Made by a program: the position numbers and the translations under genes
The notes under the pieces: model-generated
What the model was told of the DNA's origin: nothing
Seen by the model: the letters and a program-made list of their open reading frames with translations, nothing else
Database searches by the model: none
Shown: in pieces, positions 7,957-16,089 of the stretch
Position numbering within the stretch: the stretch's first letter is position 1
Layout of the letters: every line of letters begins with the position of its first letter
NCBI RefSeq assembly: GCF_000739575.1
Contig: NZ_BBJO01000031.1
Coordinates: 50,206 to 114,205 of the forward strand
Source of the DNA: Halobellus rufus
GTDB lineage: Archaea; Halobacteriota; Halobacteria; Halobacteriales; Haloferacaceae
Length of the DNA stretch: 64,000 nucleotides
Direction: 5' to 3'

Positions 7957-9348
7957 ATGGACGATCTCTCCCGCTCCGACCCACTCGCCGCCGTATCCCC
8001 GCTCGACGGGCGATACGCGGGCCGAACCGAACCGCTCGTCCCCTACGCCAGCGAGGCGGGGCTGATGCGGGCGCGACTGCGCGTCGAGGTCGAATACCTG
8101 CTCGCGTTGGACGACCTCGACGCGACGCCGCTGTCGCTCTCCGAAACCGAGCGCGGCGACCTCCGCGCGGTCGTCGACGACTTCGACGGCGACGACGCGC
8201 GGCTCATCAAGCGCCTCGAAACCGAGGGAGCGGCGGGGTACAGCGCGACCAACCACGACGTGAAGGCCGTCGAGTACTTCCTGCGGACGGAGACGGACGA
8301 GCGGGTCCATCCGTGGATCCACTTCGGGCTGACCTCCGAGGACGTGAACAACCTCGCGCACCGACTGCTCGTCAAGCCCGCCGTCGAAGCGGTGTTGCTG
8401 CCCGCGCTCGCGTCCGTCCGTGACGAACTCGTCGACCTCGCCCACGAGTACCGAGACACGCCGATGATGGCTCGGACGCACGGTCAGCCCGCGACGCCGA
8501 CGACGTTCGGCAAGGAGATGGCCGTCTACGCCGCTCGGCTCGGGACCGCGATGGGACGCGTCGACGGCGCCGCGAGCGACCTCTCCGGGAAACTCGCGGG
8601 CGCGTCGGGCACGTACGCGGCTCACGTCGCCGCCTACCCGGACGTCGATTGGCGATCGTTCTCCCGGTCGTTCGTCGGGGATCTGGGGCTGGAACACACC
8701 GCGCTCACGACGCAGGTGAACCCCTGCGACGACCTCGCAGCGCTGTTCGACGCGCTCCGCGGCGTCAACAACGTGCTGGTCGACCTCGACCGCGACGTCT
8801 GGCTCTACGTCTCGAACCGCTATCTCGGCCAGGAGGCCGACGCCGGCGAGACCGGTTCCTCGACGATGCCGCACAAGGTGAACCCGATCGACTTCGAGAA
8901 CAGCGAGGGCAACCTCTCGAAGGCCAACTCGGATCTGACGTTCCTCGCGGACTACGTGACGACGTCCCGCCTCCAGCGCGACCTCTCGGACTCGACGGTC
9001 AAGCGGAACATCGGCGCGGCGTTCGCCCACTGTCTGATCGGCTACGGGAAGGCCGAGACCGGGCTCGGAAAGGTCGTCCCGAACGAGCAGGTGATGCGCG
9101 AGGAACTGGACGCTCACCCCGAACTGATCGGCGAGGCCGTCCAGACGATTCTCCGTCGAGAGGGCGACACCGACGCCTACGAGCGCGTCAAGGACCTCAC
9201 GCGGGGGCGGAACGTCACGCTCGAAGACTTCCGCGACCTCTTCGCCGACCTCGATGTCGACGACGCGGTGAAAGCCGAGTTACGCGCGCTCTCGCCGGCG
9301 ACGTACGTCGGCCTCGGCGACGAACTCGTCGACGAGGTCGATCCGTGA
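7957..9348 (+). CDS. purB: Adenylosuccinate lyase
   Basis: A 463-residue member of the fumarase/aspartase superfamily: PLAAVSPLDGRYAGRTEPL at the N-terminus (PurB-specific), MMARTHGQPATPTTFGKEM (catalytic His region, about residue 170), and the superfamily signature GSSTMPHKVNPIDFENSEG near residue 308 with the mobile catalytic Ser loop. It cleaves adenylosuccinate to AMP and SAICAR to AICAR. The second reaction supplies the substrate of PurH, encoded divergently next door. Confidence 0.97.
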   Translation: MDDLSRSDPLAAVSPLDGRYAGRTEPLVPYASEAGLMRARLRVEVEYLLALDDLDATPLSLSETERGDLRAVVDDFDGDDARLIKRLETEGAAGYSATNHDVKAVEYFLRTETDERVHPWIHFGLTSEDVNNLAHRLLVKPAVEAVLLPALASVRDELVDLAHEYRDTPMMARTHGQPATPTTFGKEMAVYAARLGTAMGRVDGAASDLSGKLAGASGTYAAHVAAYPDVDWRSFSRSFVGDLGLEHTALTTQVNPCDDLAALFDALRGVNNVLVDLDRDVWLYVSNRYLGQEADAGETGSSTMPHKVNPIDFENSEGNLSKANSDLTFLADYVTTSRLQRDLSDSTVKRNIGAAFAHCLIGYGKAETGLGKVVPNEQVMREELDAHPELIGEAVQTILRREGDTDAYERVKDLTRGRNVTLEDFRDLFADLDVDDAVKAELRALSPATYVGLGDELVDEVDP

Positions 9349-9411
9349 CGCGGGTAGATAATTAACTCAAAACAGAATAAATCTTTTATCGTCGGGGGCA
9401 TACCTCCGTGT

Positions 9412-10491
9412 ATGCAGGCCATCGCAGTCGAGCGCGGGACGACACGACCGACTCTCGTCGACATCCCGCGGCCGGACCCCGCGCCCGGCGAGGCGCTGGT
9501 CCGCACGCTTCGGGTCGGCATCGACGGGACCGACCACGAAGTGATCGCGGGCGGCCACGGTAGCTTCCCGGACGGCGAGGACTTCCTCGTTCTCGGTCAC
9601 GAGGCTGTCGGCGTCGTCGAAGAGCCCGGGGACACGCGGTTCGACCGGGGCGACGTCGTCGTTCCCACCATCCGCCGCCCGCCCGGGGAGACGAACGCGT
9701 ACTTCGAGCGCGGCGAGGAGGATATGGCCCCCTCAGGCGCGTACTACGAACGCGGCATCGAGGGGGCACACGGGTTTATGGCCGAGTACTTCACGAGTCC
9801 CGGAGACGCCCTCGTCTCCGTCCCCCGTTCGGTCGCCGACCTCGGCTTTCTCGTCGAACCGCTCTCGATCGCCGAGAAGGCGCTCGAACTCGCCGCCGCG
9901 TCCCGGTCCTCGTTCACGTGGGAACCGGAGTCCGCGCTGGTACTCGGGAACGGGAGCCTCGGGCTGCTCGCGCTCGCGCTGCTCGATGCACGGGCCGACT
10001 ACGACCGTCTCTACTGTCTGGGCCGCCGCGACCGGCCCGATCCGACGATCGACGTCATCGAGGGGTTGGACGCGACGTACGTCGACTCCCGGAAGACGCC
10101 GCTCTCGGAGGTCGCCGACGCCTACGAACCGATGGACCTGATCTTCGAGGCGACCGGCTACGCCAGACACGCCTTCGAGACGATCGAGGCGCTCGCGCCG
10201 AACGGCGTCGGCGCGCTGCTCGGCGTCCCCGGCCAGTGGGAGTTCGAGATCGACGGCGGCGCGCTGCACAGGGAGTTCGTCCTCCACAACAAGGCGCTCG
10301 TCGGCAGCGTCAACTCGAATGTGCGGCACTTCGAGGCCGCGGCCGCGGCTCTCGACGGCCTCCCAGCGTGGTTCACCGACGCGATGGTCTCCGGCGTGTA
10401 CGGTCTCGACGACTTCGAGGCGGCGTTCGTCGACGACGACACGACTATAAAAACAGCCGTCCAATTCAGCGCGTATGAAGAACGTCGATGA
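9412..10491 (+). CDS. gdh: Glucose 1-dehydrogenase (zinc-dependent, MDR superfamily)
   Basis: A 359-residue enzyme closely matching characterised haloarchaeal glucose dehydrogenases: Asp38 replaces the usual zinc Cys (RVGIDGTDHEVI), His63 in LVLGHEAVGVV, and Glu at ~149 (FLVEPLSIAEKAL). The Rossmann part has ALVLGNGSLGLLAL. It oxidises glucose to gluconolactone with NAD(P), the first step of the semi-phosphorylative Entner-Doudoroff pathway. Its 3' end overlaps gfcR, the likely regulator of sugar catabolism, by 17 bases, linking enzyme and control. A TATA-like TCTTTTATCG lies about 25 bases upstream of the start. Confidence 0.93.
   Translation: MQAIAVERGTTRPTLVDIPRPDPAPGEALVRTLRVGIDGTDHEVIAGGHGSFPDGEDFLVLGHEAVGVVEEPGDTRFDRGDVVVPTIRRPPGETNAYFERGEEDMAPSGAYYERGIEGAHGFMAEYFTSPGDALVSVPRSVADLGFLVEPLSIAEKALELAAASRSSFTWEPESALVLGNGSLGLLALALLDARADYDRLYCLGRRDRPDPTIDVIEGLDATYVDSRKTPLSEVADAYEPMDLIFEATGYARHAFETIEALAPNGVGALLGVPGQWEFEIDGGALHREFVLHNKALVGSVNSNVRHFEAAAAALDGLPAWFTDAMVSGVYGLDDFEAAFVDDDTTIKTAVQFSAYEERR
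10446..10453 (+). promoter_or_regulatory. TATA box of gfcR inside the gdh 3' end
   Basis: TATAAAAA lies 22-29 bases before the gfcR ATG (10475), so gfcR probably has its own leaderless transcript in addition to read-through from gdh. Confidence 0.6.
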
Positions 10492-11128
10492 CCTCATCTC
10501 GAGCGCGGCGGAACTCGCCGAGCGGGGTCTCTCGAAGGGCGAGATCGCCGACGAGCTGAACGTCTCCCGGGAGACGGCGAGCTGGCTCGTCGAACGGAGC
10601 GGCACCGAGGACCACGAACCCGCGCCCGAGCCGGTCGCGGCCGACACCGACGACGGGAGCGGCCCGCACGACATCCACGTCGACTGGAGCGCGATCGGCC
10701 GGGACTCCCGACAGCTGTCGCACGTCGGTCGGGCGATGGCGGACCTCCTCGTCAAGGAGGGCGAAGAGGTCGACCTGACGATCGGCATCGAGAAGGCGGG
10801 CGCGCCGCTGGCGACGGTCGTCTCGACGGAACTGGACACCGACCTCGGGTCGTACGCACCGGCGAAGCACCAGTGGGAGGAGGGCGACATCGAGGAGCTC
10901 GGCGGGTCGTTCTCGCGGAACTTCGCGCAGATCCGCGACAGGGAGTGCTACGTCGTCGACGACACGATCACCTCCGGCACGACGATGCGGGAGACGGTCG
11001 AGTCGATCCGCGAGGAGGGCGGCGACCCGGTCGCCTGCGTCGTCATCGTCGACAAGCAGGGCGTCGACGAGATCGAGGGCGTGCCGGTGTACTCGCTCAT
11101 CGACGTCGTCCGCGTCGGCAACGAGTGA
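10475..11128 (+). CDS. gfcR: GfcR-type sugar catabolism regulator (HTH + phosphoribosyltransferase-like domain)
   Basis: A 217-residue protein: an N-terminal helix-turn-helix (LAERGLSKGEIADELNVSRE, residues ~15-35), a linker rich in Pro/Asp, and a type I PRTase-like domain with an intact PRPP motif CYVVDDTITSGTTMRE near residue 165. Orthologues were long annotated as PyrE2 orotate phosphoribosyltransferase. In Haloferax volcanii the protein was shown to be GfcR, an activator of glucose and fructose degradation genes. The overlap with gdh fits that role. Whether it retains PRTase activity cannot be told from sequence. Confidence 0.9.
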   Translation: MKNVDDLISSAAELAERGLSKGEIADELNVSRETASWLVERSGTEDHEPAPEPVAADTDDGSGPHDIHVDWSAIGRDSRQLSHVGRAMADLLVKEGEEVDLTIGIEKAGAPLATVVSTELDTDLGSYAPAKHQWEEGDIEELGGSFSRNFAQIRDRECYVVDDTITSGTTMRETVESIREEGGDPVACVVIVDKQGVDEIEGVPVYSLIDVVRVGNE

Positions 11129-11228
11129 ATCCTAGTCCCGTTCGCGCTTCTGTCGGGGCCCGGCGGCGACTCCCGGTGCCTCGCACGCCGACGCAATCCA
11201 TTTCACCGACGGTCGCGTACGAGGGTGT

Positions 11229-11570
11229 ATGACGTTCCAGCCCGGTGCGGATCTGAGCGAAGACGAGGTACAGGAGCGAGTCGACGACGCGATCGAGTCG
11301 AACGACGTCGTCCTGTTCATGAAGGGGAACCGCCTGATGCCGCAGTGTGGTTACTCCCAGCGCGCGGTGAACCTCATCTCCCAGTACGTCGAGGAGTTCG
11401 AGACGATCGACGTGTTGCCCGCGCTCGATCAGTTCCGCGGCGCGCTCGAAGCCCACAGCGGCTGGGAGACGATCCCGCAGACGTACGTCGACGGCGAGTT
11501 CGTCGGCGGCAGCGACATCCTCGCGGAACTCGACGAGCGCGGCGAGTTGGAAGCGACGCTGCAGGGCTGA
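11229..11570 (+). CDS. Monothiol glutaredoxin (Grx4/GrxD-like)
   Basis: A 113-residue thioredoxin-fold protein with VVLFMKGNRLMPQCGYSQRAV (active site CGYS, where the usual monothiol Grx motif is CGFS), cis-Pro in WETIPQTYVDGEFVGGSDIL and the glutathione-binding GGSD. CGFS-type glutaredoxins carry and insert [2Fe-2S] clusters. Haloarchaea mostly use gamma-glutamylcysteine rather than glutathione, so the thiol ligand may differ. Stand-alone gene. Confidence 0.9.
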   Translation: MTFQPGADLSEDEVQERVDDAIESNDVVLFMKGNRLMPQCGYSQRAVNLISQYVEEFETIDVLPALDQFRGALEAHSGWETIPQTYVDGEFVGGSDILAELDERGELEATLQG

Positions 11571-11746
11571 CGGCGACCAGCCGCTGTGGCGCACGCGCCG
11601 GGGCGGCCGAGAGCGACGCGACCGCCTCCATCGACCGCTATCGAGACGAGCCAAAGAGCAGACCCTATAAGCCCCCGGTGCCTACCATAACGCAGGTACC
11701 GGCGTCCCGTTGCGTCCGGCTCGTACGGGTACCATCCACAACAACT

Positions 11747-12313
11747 ATGTCAGGCCGCGTATACCGACTTCACTCGACACTGGAACTGCCCCTCGAAGAG
11801 GTCGAAGAGTACCTGAACGGTGACCCGGACCTGCCCCCCGAGGTCACGGACGTCGAGGTGACCCGTCGGAACAACACGCTCATTCTGAAGGCCGTCGCGG
11901 CCGAGGACAACCTGAGCAAGTACACCCCGACGGCGCAGTTGAAAGCGTCCATCACGGAGAATCGCGTCTACGAGGAGGAACCGCCGCGGGCAGGAGCGCC
12001 GCGCTGGGAGGAAGAAGAAGAGGAGATTCCCTCCGAACTCGTCGAGTTCGCCTGCTTCAAGGGCGACCGCGAGACGGTGTTGCAGAACACCGCGCTGCAG
12101 TACCCGATGTTTCTCGTCCTCCGGGAGATCGCGCTGCTCGCCGAGAAGGGCACGCTCACCGCGATCACCGAGCTCGACGGCGAACTCACCGCCCACCGCA
12201 TCGTCGAGGGCGAAGAGCGCCCCGCGAGCATCGAGGTCGTCGAGAATCCCTCGAAGAACGAGAACGGCTCCAACGGCGTGAACTGGCGGGACAACAAGTT
12301 CATCTCCGATTGA
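11747..12313 (+). CDS. Conserved haloarchaeal protein of unknown function (DUF7110-like)
   Basis: A 188-residue acidic protein beginning MSGRVYRLHSTLELPLEEVEEYL. It has a central poly-Glu stretch (WEEEEEEIPSELVEFACFKG), the segment VLQNTALQYPMFLVLREIALLAEKG, and the end NWRDNKFISD. I recognise it as a widely conserved haloarchaeal family (DUF7110 by memory) without a known function; no catalytic motif is visible. A TATA-like CCTATAAG near 11663 lies about 80 bases before the ATG, so the mRNA would have a leader of ~55 bases, long for this group. That leader contains two GGTACC palindromes. Confidence 0.75.
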   Translation: MSGRVYRLHSTLELPLEEVEEYLNGDPDLPPEVTDVEVTRRNNTLILKAVAAEDNLSKYTPTAQLKASITENRVYEEEPPRAGAPRWEEEEEEIPSELVEFACFKGDRETVLQNTALQYPMFLVLREIALLAEKGTLTAITELDGELTAHRIVEGEERPASIEVVENPSKNENGSNGVNWRDNKFISD

Positions 12314-12365
12314 GGCCGCTAACGGCTCCGCCGCGGCGCGGTCCCGACGACCTCCTGCGACGTGT

Positions 12366-12387
12366 CGGCGGCGCGGAGTCGCCGCCG
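12366..12387. terminator. Hairpin between convergent genes
   Basis: Perfect 8-bp arms CGGCGGCG / CGCCGCCG with a 6-base loop, between two convergent genes (stops at 12313 and 12401). Confidence 0.55.
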
Positions 12388-12400
12388 GACCGATTCTCGC

Positions 12401-13738
12401 TTACCGCCGATCCTGTTTGTACGGCGCGTTCGCGACGGTCGCGCTGATTTCGGTCTTCTCGTGACGCTCGACGCTGTCGTTTCGGCTCCCGTCGGCCTCG
12501 CCCCACGTGAGCGTGACCTCGGTTCCGGGTTCGGCGTACTCGGTGTCGACGAGCGCCAACGAGAGCATCTCTCGGTGGTTGTAGATGTAGCTCATCCACT
12601 TCGAGACGCCGACGACGTCGCCGTCTTTCTTCACCTCGTCGTAGTGGCATGCCGACGAGCGCGGCGCGGGCATATTCATAAACTTCGCCGTCTCCCCCTC
12701 GCGGAACAGCGACGCGAAGACGTCGACGACGTCCTCGTCGTCCCAGACGAGCGTGACCTTCTTTCGGTCGGGGTCGTCGATCTCGGCTTCTAAGGCCTCC
12801 TTGCCGACGAAGTCGTGCTCGAAGTCGACGATGTGGTCGTACCCGACCTCGATCGGCGTGACGTAGTAGTCCTCGATGTCGTCGGAGTCGTAGCTGCCGC
12901 CGATCGAGATGAGCCCGCGGCGCAGCGAGAGCCATTCCCTGAAGTCCTCCATCTCCTCGCCGGTGTAGATCGCCGGCACCGGTAGGGGGAGCCACCCGAG
13001 GACGGTGTTGGCGCTCTGGTAGCTCTTCGAGCCGAGGCGGCGGATGCCGTACTCCTCGCCCGCCTCGAGGATCGCCTCGCGGACGGCGTCGGCGTCGTCC
13101 CAGTCGCCCCAGAACTCGAAGCCCGCCTCGCCGGCCATCCCGTGACGCAGCAGGAACATCTCGTTGCCGTCGACGGTGACCTCCTCGAAGCGGAAGAAGC
13201 CGAGGTCGGGGATCTCGCCGTCGACGGCCTCCTCCATCACCGCGACCGCGTCCGGGCCCTGTACCTGATACCGGAAGTTGTTGGGGTCCTTCCCGGTCCC
13301 GACCGGTCGGGGTTGGTACTCGGTTTCGACGTCGTAGTCGCCGGTTTCGGCCTGATACAGCAGCCAGTTGTGCGCCGCCGCCGCGCCGACGCTGAGGAAG
13401 GAGTCCTCCGCCTCCCGAAAGAGGATCGCGTCGCCGATGAGGTAGCCGTCGGGGTTGGCGACGACGAGCTGTTTCGCCTGCCCGACGTCGAACTCCCGGA
13501 AGTTGTTGACCGCGTACTTCGAGTAGAGGTCGATCGCGTCGGTTCCGTCGATCCGCAGGTCCGTCATGTGGTAGGACTGATCGGCGAACGCGACGCTCTC
13601 GGCCCACGCGCGCTGCTCTTCGATCCAGTGGGTGAACTCGTCCGGCAGGTCGGTGAACCGCGCGAGTCCGAGGTCGCGAAGCAGGTCGACCGGGCTGTCG
13701 GCGTCGTCGAGTGCGTCCTGTAGCGTCGTGCCTGACAT
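12401..13738 (-). CDS. GcvT-like aminomethyltransferase family protein, LigM/DesA-type O-demethylase
   Basis: A 445-residue GcvT-fold protein. Several blocks resemble, from memory, the tetrahydrofolate-dependent aromatic O-demethylases LigM/DesA of Sphingobium: SVAFADQSYHMTDLRIDG (residues ~49-66), FLSVGAAAAHNWLLYQAETG, LLRHGMAGEAGFEFWG, PVPAIYTGEEMEDFREWL and IGGSYDSDDIEDYYVTPIEVGY. Those enzymes move the methyl of vanillate, 3-O-methylgallate or syringate to H4folate. Other relatives act on DMSP or sarcosine-like substrates, so the substrate stays open. Nearby aroD, a Rieske ferredoxin and an amidohydrolase support an aromatic context. It has its own promoter; upstream sequence is AT-rich. 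Confidence 0.78.
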   Translation of the reverse strand: MSGTTLQDALDDADSPVDLLRDLGLARFTDLPDEFTHWIEEQRAWAESVAFADQSYHMTDLRIDGTDAIDLYSKYAVNNFREFDVGQAKQLVVANPDGYLIGDAILFREAEDSFLSVGAAAAHNWLLYQAETGDYDVETEYQPRPVGTGKDPNNFRYQVQGPDAVAVMEEAVDGEIPDLGFFRFEEVTVDGNEMFLLRHGMAGEAGFEFWGDWDDADAVREAILEAGEEYGIRRLGSKSYQSANTVLGWLPLPVPAIYTGEEMEDFREWLSLRRGLISIGGSYDSDDIEDYYVTPIEVGYDHIVDFEHDFVGKEALEAEIDDPDRKKVTLVWDDEDVVDVFASLFREGETAKFMNMPAPRSSACHYDEVKKDGDVVGVSKWMSYIYNHREMLSLALVDTEYAEPGTEVTLTWGEADGSRNDSVERHEKTEISATVANAPYKQDRR

Positions 13739-13934
13739 GTGTGTACGTCCGCCAGTGGGTGCATACGGAGATAATTCTTTACAAAAATTGATTTACTCGG
13801 TTTCCGGTTGTTCGTCGCTGCCGTTCTGGCTACCGTCGATCATCAGCGCTCAGTCGCGGGAGTCGACAGTATTTTTATTTCGATTCCGCGGGTTGGTATC
13901 GATATGCACGCGTCGACCGGGGGCCGATCGACCG

Positions 13935-14456
13935 ATGAGTGACGTAGAGACCGACGTCCGTGCGTACACGCTCCGCCTCGAGTTAGTCGACGAGCCGGGC
14001 GAACTCCTCCGATCGCTCCGCCCGATCGCGGACAACGGCGGCAACCTCCTGTCGATCTTTCACGAGCGGGGTAACGTCACCCCGCGCGGGCACATCCCCG
14101 TCGAGGTCGACGTCGAGGCCACTCCGGCTCGATTCGAACGCATCATCGACGGGCTTCGCGAGGCCGGAATCAACGTCATCCAGGCGGGGACCGAACGGTA
14201 CAGCGAGGGGCTCACGGTGATTCTCTCGGGGCACGTCATCGACACCGACCTCTCCGATACGCTCTCTCGGATCCAGGAGTCGGCGAACGCCTCCGTGACG
14301 GACCTCTCGCTAGCGGCTCCCGAGGGAACCGCGAACGTCTCGAGCGCGCGGATTTCGATCGCGGCCGAAAAGGGGGCGAGCGAAGCGGTTCTCGACAAGC
14401 TCCGCGCCGTCGCCGACGAGAAGGAGCTCCGGCTCATCGAACCGCTCGCGAGTTGA
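13935..14456 (+). CDS. ACT-domain amino-acid-binding regulatory protein
   Basis: A 173-residue protein with two ACT-like halves: an N-terminal domain with LRLELVDEPGELLRSLRPIADNGGNLLSIFHER (ligand-binding Gly region, residues ~12-45) and a C-terminal part without a catalytic domain. Haloarchaeal members commonly lie next to homoserine dehydrogenase and are thought to sense amino acids. Here the neighbour is a convergent aroD instead. The chosen ATG (13935) lies just after a TATA-like TATTTTTATTT near 13870. Confidence 0.85.
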   Translation: MSDVETDVRAYTLRLELVDEPGELLRSLRPIADNGGNLLSIFHERGNVTPRGHIPVEVDVEATPARFERIIDGLREAGINVIQAGTERYSEGLTVILSGHVIDTDLSDTLSRIQESANASVTDLSLAAPEGTANVSSARISIAAEKGASEAVLDKLRAVADEKELRLIEPLAS

Positions 14457-14460
14457 CTGC

Positions 14461-14474
14461 GTCGATCGATCGAC
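14461..14474. terminator. Palindrome between convergent ACT gene and aroD
   Basis: GTCGATCGATCGAC is a perfect 14-bp palindrome in the 34-base gap between two convergent genes, further flanked by CTGCG and CGCAG. Confidence 0.45.
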
Positions 14475-14490
14475 GATCGCAGCGGACGGA

Positions 14491-15234
14491 CTAGTTCGGG
14501 AGAGTCAGTTCCGAGGGGACGGAGACGTCGTCTTCGACCGCCTCGATCCGTTCGAGCTTCGTCCCGTCGATCCGGGTGGCCTCGACGAGCGCGCGGAGTT
14601 TGCCGAGCGAGATCTGTCCGGGTGCGTAGTCGCTGTCGTCGTCCAACAGCGGGGCGTATCCGAGTTTCGAGCCGTAGATGTGACCGACGACGCGGGTGTG
14701 GCTCCCGGTTTCGCCCATCGCGATTCCGGCAGCGTCGATGCCCGACTGCGTCGCTTCGTGCAGCGCCGAGAGGAGAACGAGCGTGTCCGAGAGATCTTGC
14801 GGGTACGTCGCGACCTTCGCGACGTCCCCGTAGTGTGCGCACTGATCGATTATCGCCGTCAGGATCTCTTTCTCGGGCGTGGAGTCGAAGTCGTGATGGG
14901 AGATGATGAGGCCGACGTCGTTGTCGCGGAACTCCTCGAGGATCCACTCCTTCGCTCGCGCGGTCTCTAGCTCGATGTCGACGTACGCGACGCTGTCGAA
15001 GCGCGACGCCGCAAAGAGGGTATCCAGGCGCCCGTTGTCTTTCGCCTTTCCGCCGAACCACTGGTTCCGATTCGTCGCGATGATCGGGAGTTCGCCGTCG
15101 TACGATTCGAGCTGTCCGATCGGGTCCACCGCCTTGTCGATTCGAAACTCGACGATGTCCGCCGCCTCCCGGGCGTCTTGCTCTCGTGTTAGGTCGTTTG
15201 TCGTGGCCGCGAGAGCGAAGTCGTCGATCTTCAT
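14491..15234 (-). CDS. aroD: 3-dehydroquinate dehydratase, type I
   Basis: A 247-residue AroD with the class I Schiff-base residues: His in GLIISHHDFDSTP (~residue 125) and Lys in GDVAKVATYPQ (~150), plus ADIVEFRIDKAVD at the start and AGIAMGETGSHTRVVG. It interconverts 3-dehydroquinate and 3-dehydroshikimate. Archaeal shikimate genes are usually scattered, so this may be the sole biosynthetic copy, but its position beside an O-demethylase and an aromatic-type operon allows a quinate-catabolic role. ATG 15234 was preferred to GTG 15240. A minus-strand TATA (CTTTATATGC near 15260) fits. Confidence 0.93.
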   Translation of the reverse strand: MKIDDFALAATTNDLTREQDAREAADIVEFRIDKAVDPIGQLESYDGELPIIATNRNQWFGGKAKDNGRLDTLFAASRFDSVAYVDIELETARAKEWILEEFRDNDVGLIISHHDFDSTPEKEILTAIIDQCAHYGDVAKVATYPQDLSDTLVLLSALHEATQSGIDAAGIAMGETGSHTRVVGHIYGSKLGYAPLLDDDSDYAPGQISLGKLRALVEATRIDGTKLERIEAVEDDVSVPSELTLPN

Positions 15235-15240
15235 TGTCAC

Positions 15241-15706
15241 GGAGTAACATTCAGGCGCATATAAAGTTGGTTATCCCGCCGAACCCCTCGACTTCCTACC
15301 GACTGAAGTGCCAAGACAAAAAGATAAAAATTCTGTCTGTTATCTAGAAAAGTAATAGAATATAGATAAATAGCGAATATACTATTGTATGAGATCTAGC
15401 ATATATCGGTTATTTTTCGCCTAATTCTAAACACTTTAGAGTAAATAAGCCACTATTCTGGAATATCTATTTAATTATATTTCTAAATTAAAATTTCATA
15501 AAATAAAAATTCATTCTATCATTCTTATATTTCTTTGGGCTGGCTAGCGACATACTGCCCCACCGAACGACGGTCGTAGATGCAGTCATACTTGCGAGAA
15601 TCGAGCAGACGTGCTATCGATCCGAGCGGCACCGGCATTTAGAACGGGTGATATGACTCCGCTGTCGACCAAACGAACGTCTCTGAAAAGCGCGACAGCG
15701 TCGCCG
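15241..15706. other. AT-rich intergenic region without genes
   Basis: The aroD promoter occupies the left edge. From about 15300 to 15540 the sequence is markedly AT-rich against a GC-rich background, with no plausible coding frame, tRNA or repeat family that I can recognise. It resembles other gaps in the window and may mark a junction of acquired DNA. Confidence 0.7.
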
Positions 15707-16087
15707 TCAGATCCGGACGAGGACGTCCCCGTCTCTCACGGTCACGTCGAACGTCGCGATTCGCTGTCCCGACGCCTCGTTCTCGCCCGTCTGGAGGTCC
15801 CACTCCCAGAGGTGCCACGGACAGGAGACGGTGCACTCTTCGGCGTTGACCCCGCCTCGGGACTCCGTCCACGTGTGCTCGGCGTTGATCTTCTTCTCGC
15901 CCGCCTTGCACATCGGCGCGTTCTGGTGTGCACACCGGTTGCTGATCGCGTAGAACTCGCCCTCCGCGTTGAACACGGCGATCTCGATGCCGTCTACGTC
16001 CACGGCGATACCGCGATTGGTCTCGATGTCGTCGGTCTCGGCGACTTTGGTGTACTCGTCGCCGTCGATGGTGATCTGCTCTGTCAT
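15707..16087 (-). CDS. Rieske [2Fe-2S] ferredoxin-type protein
   Basis: A 126-residue soluble Rieske protein: cluster ligands CAHQNAP (C-x-H, ~residue 52) and CPWHLWEWDLQTG (C-x-x-H, ~residue 91), with the usual beta-sandwich surroundings (GIEIAVFNAEGEFYAISNR). No catalytic oxygenase domain or membrane anchor follows, so it is an electron carrier or a subunit. It starts at ATG 16087, two bases after the stop of the amidohydrolase gene, so the two are co-transcribed. A partner oxygenase is not encoded nearby. Confidence 0.92.
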   Translation of the reverse strand: MTEQITIDGDEYTKVAETDDIETNRGIAVDVDGIEIAVFNAEGEFYAISNRCAHQNAPMCKAGEKKINAEHTWTESRGGVNAEECTVSCPWHLWEWDLQTGENEASGQRIATFDVTVRDGDVLVRI

Positions 16088-16089
16088 CG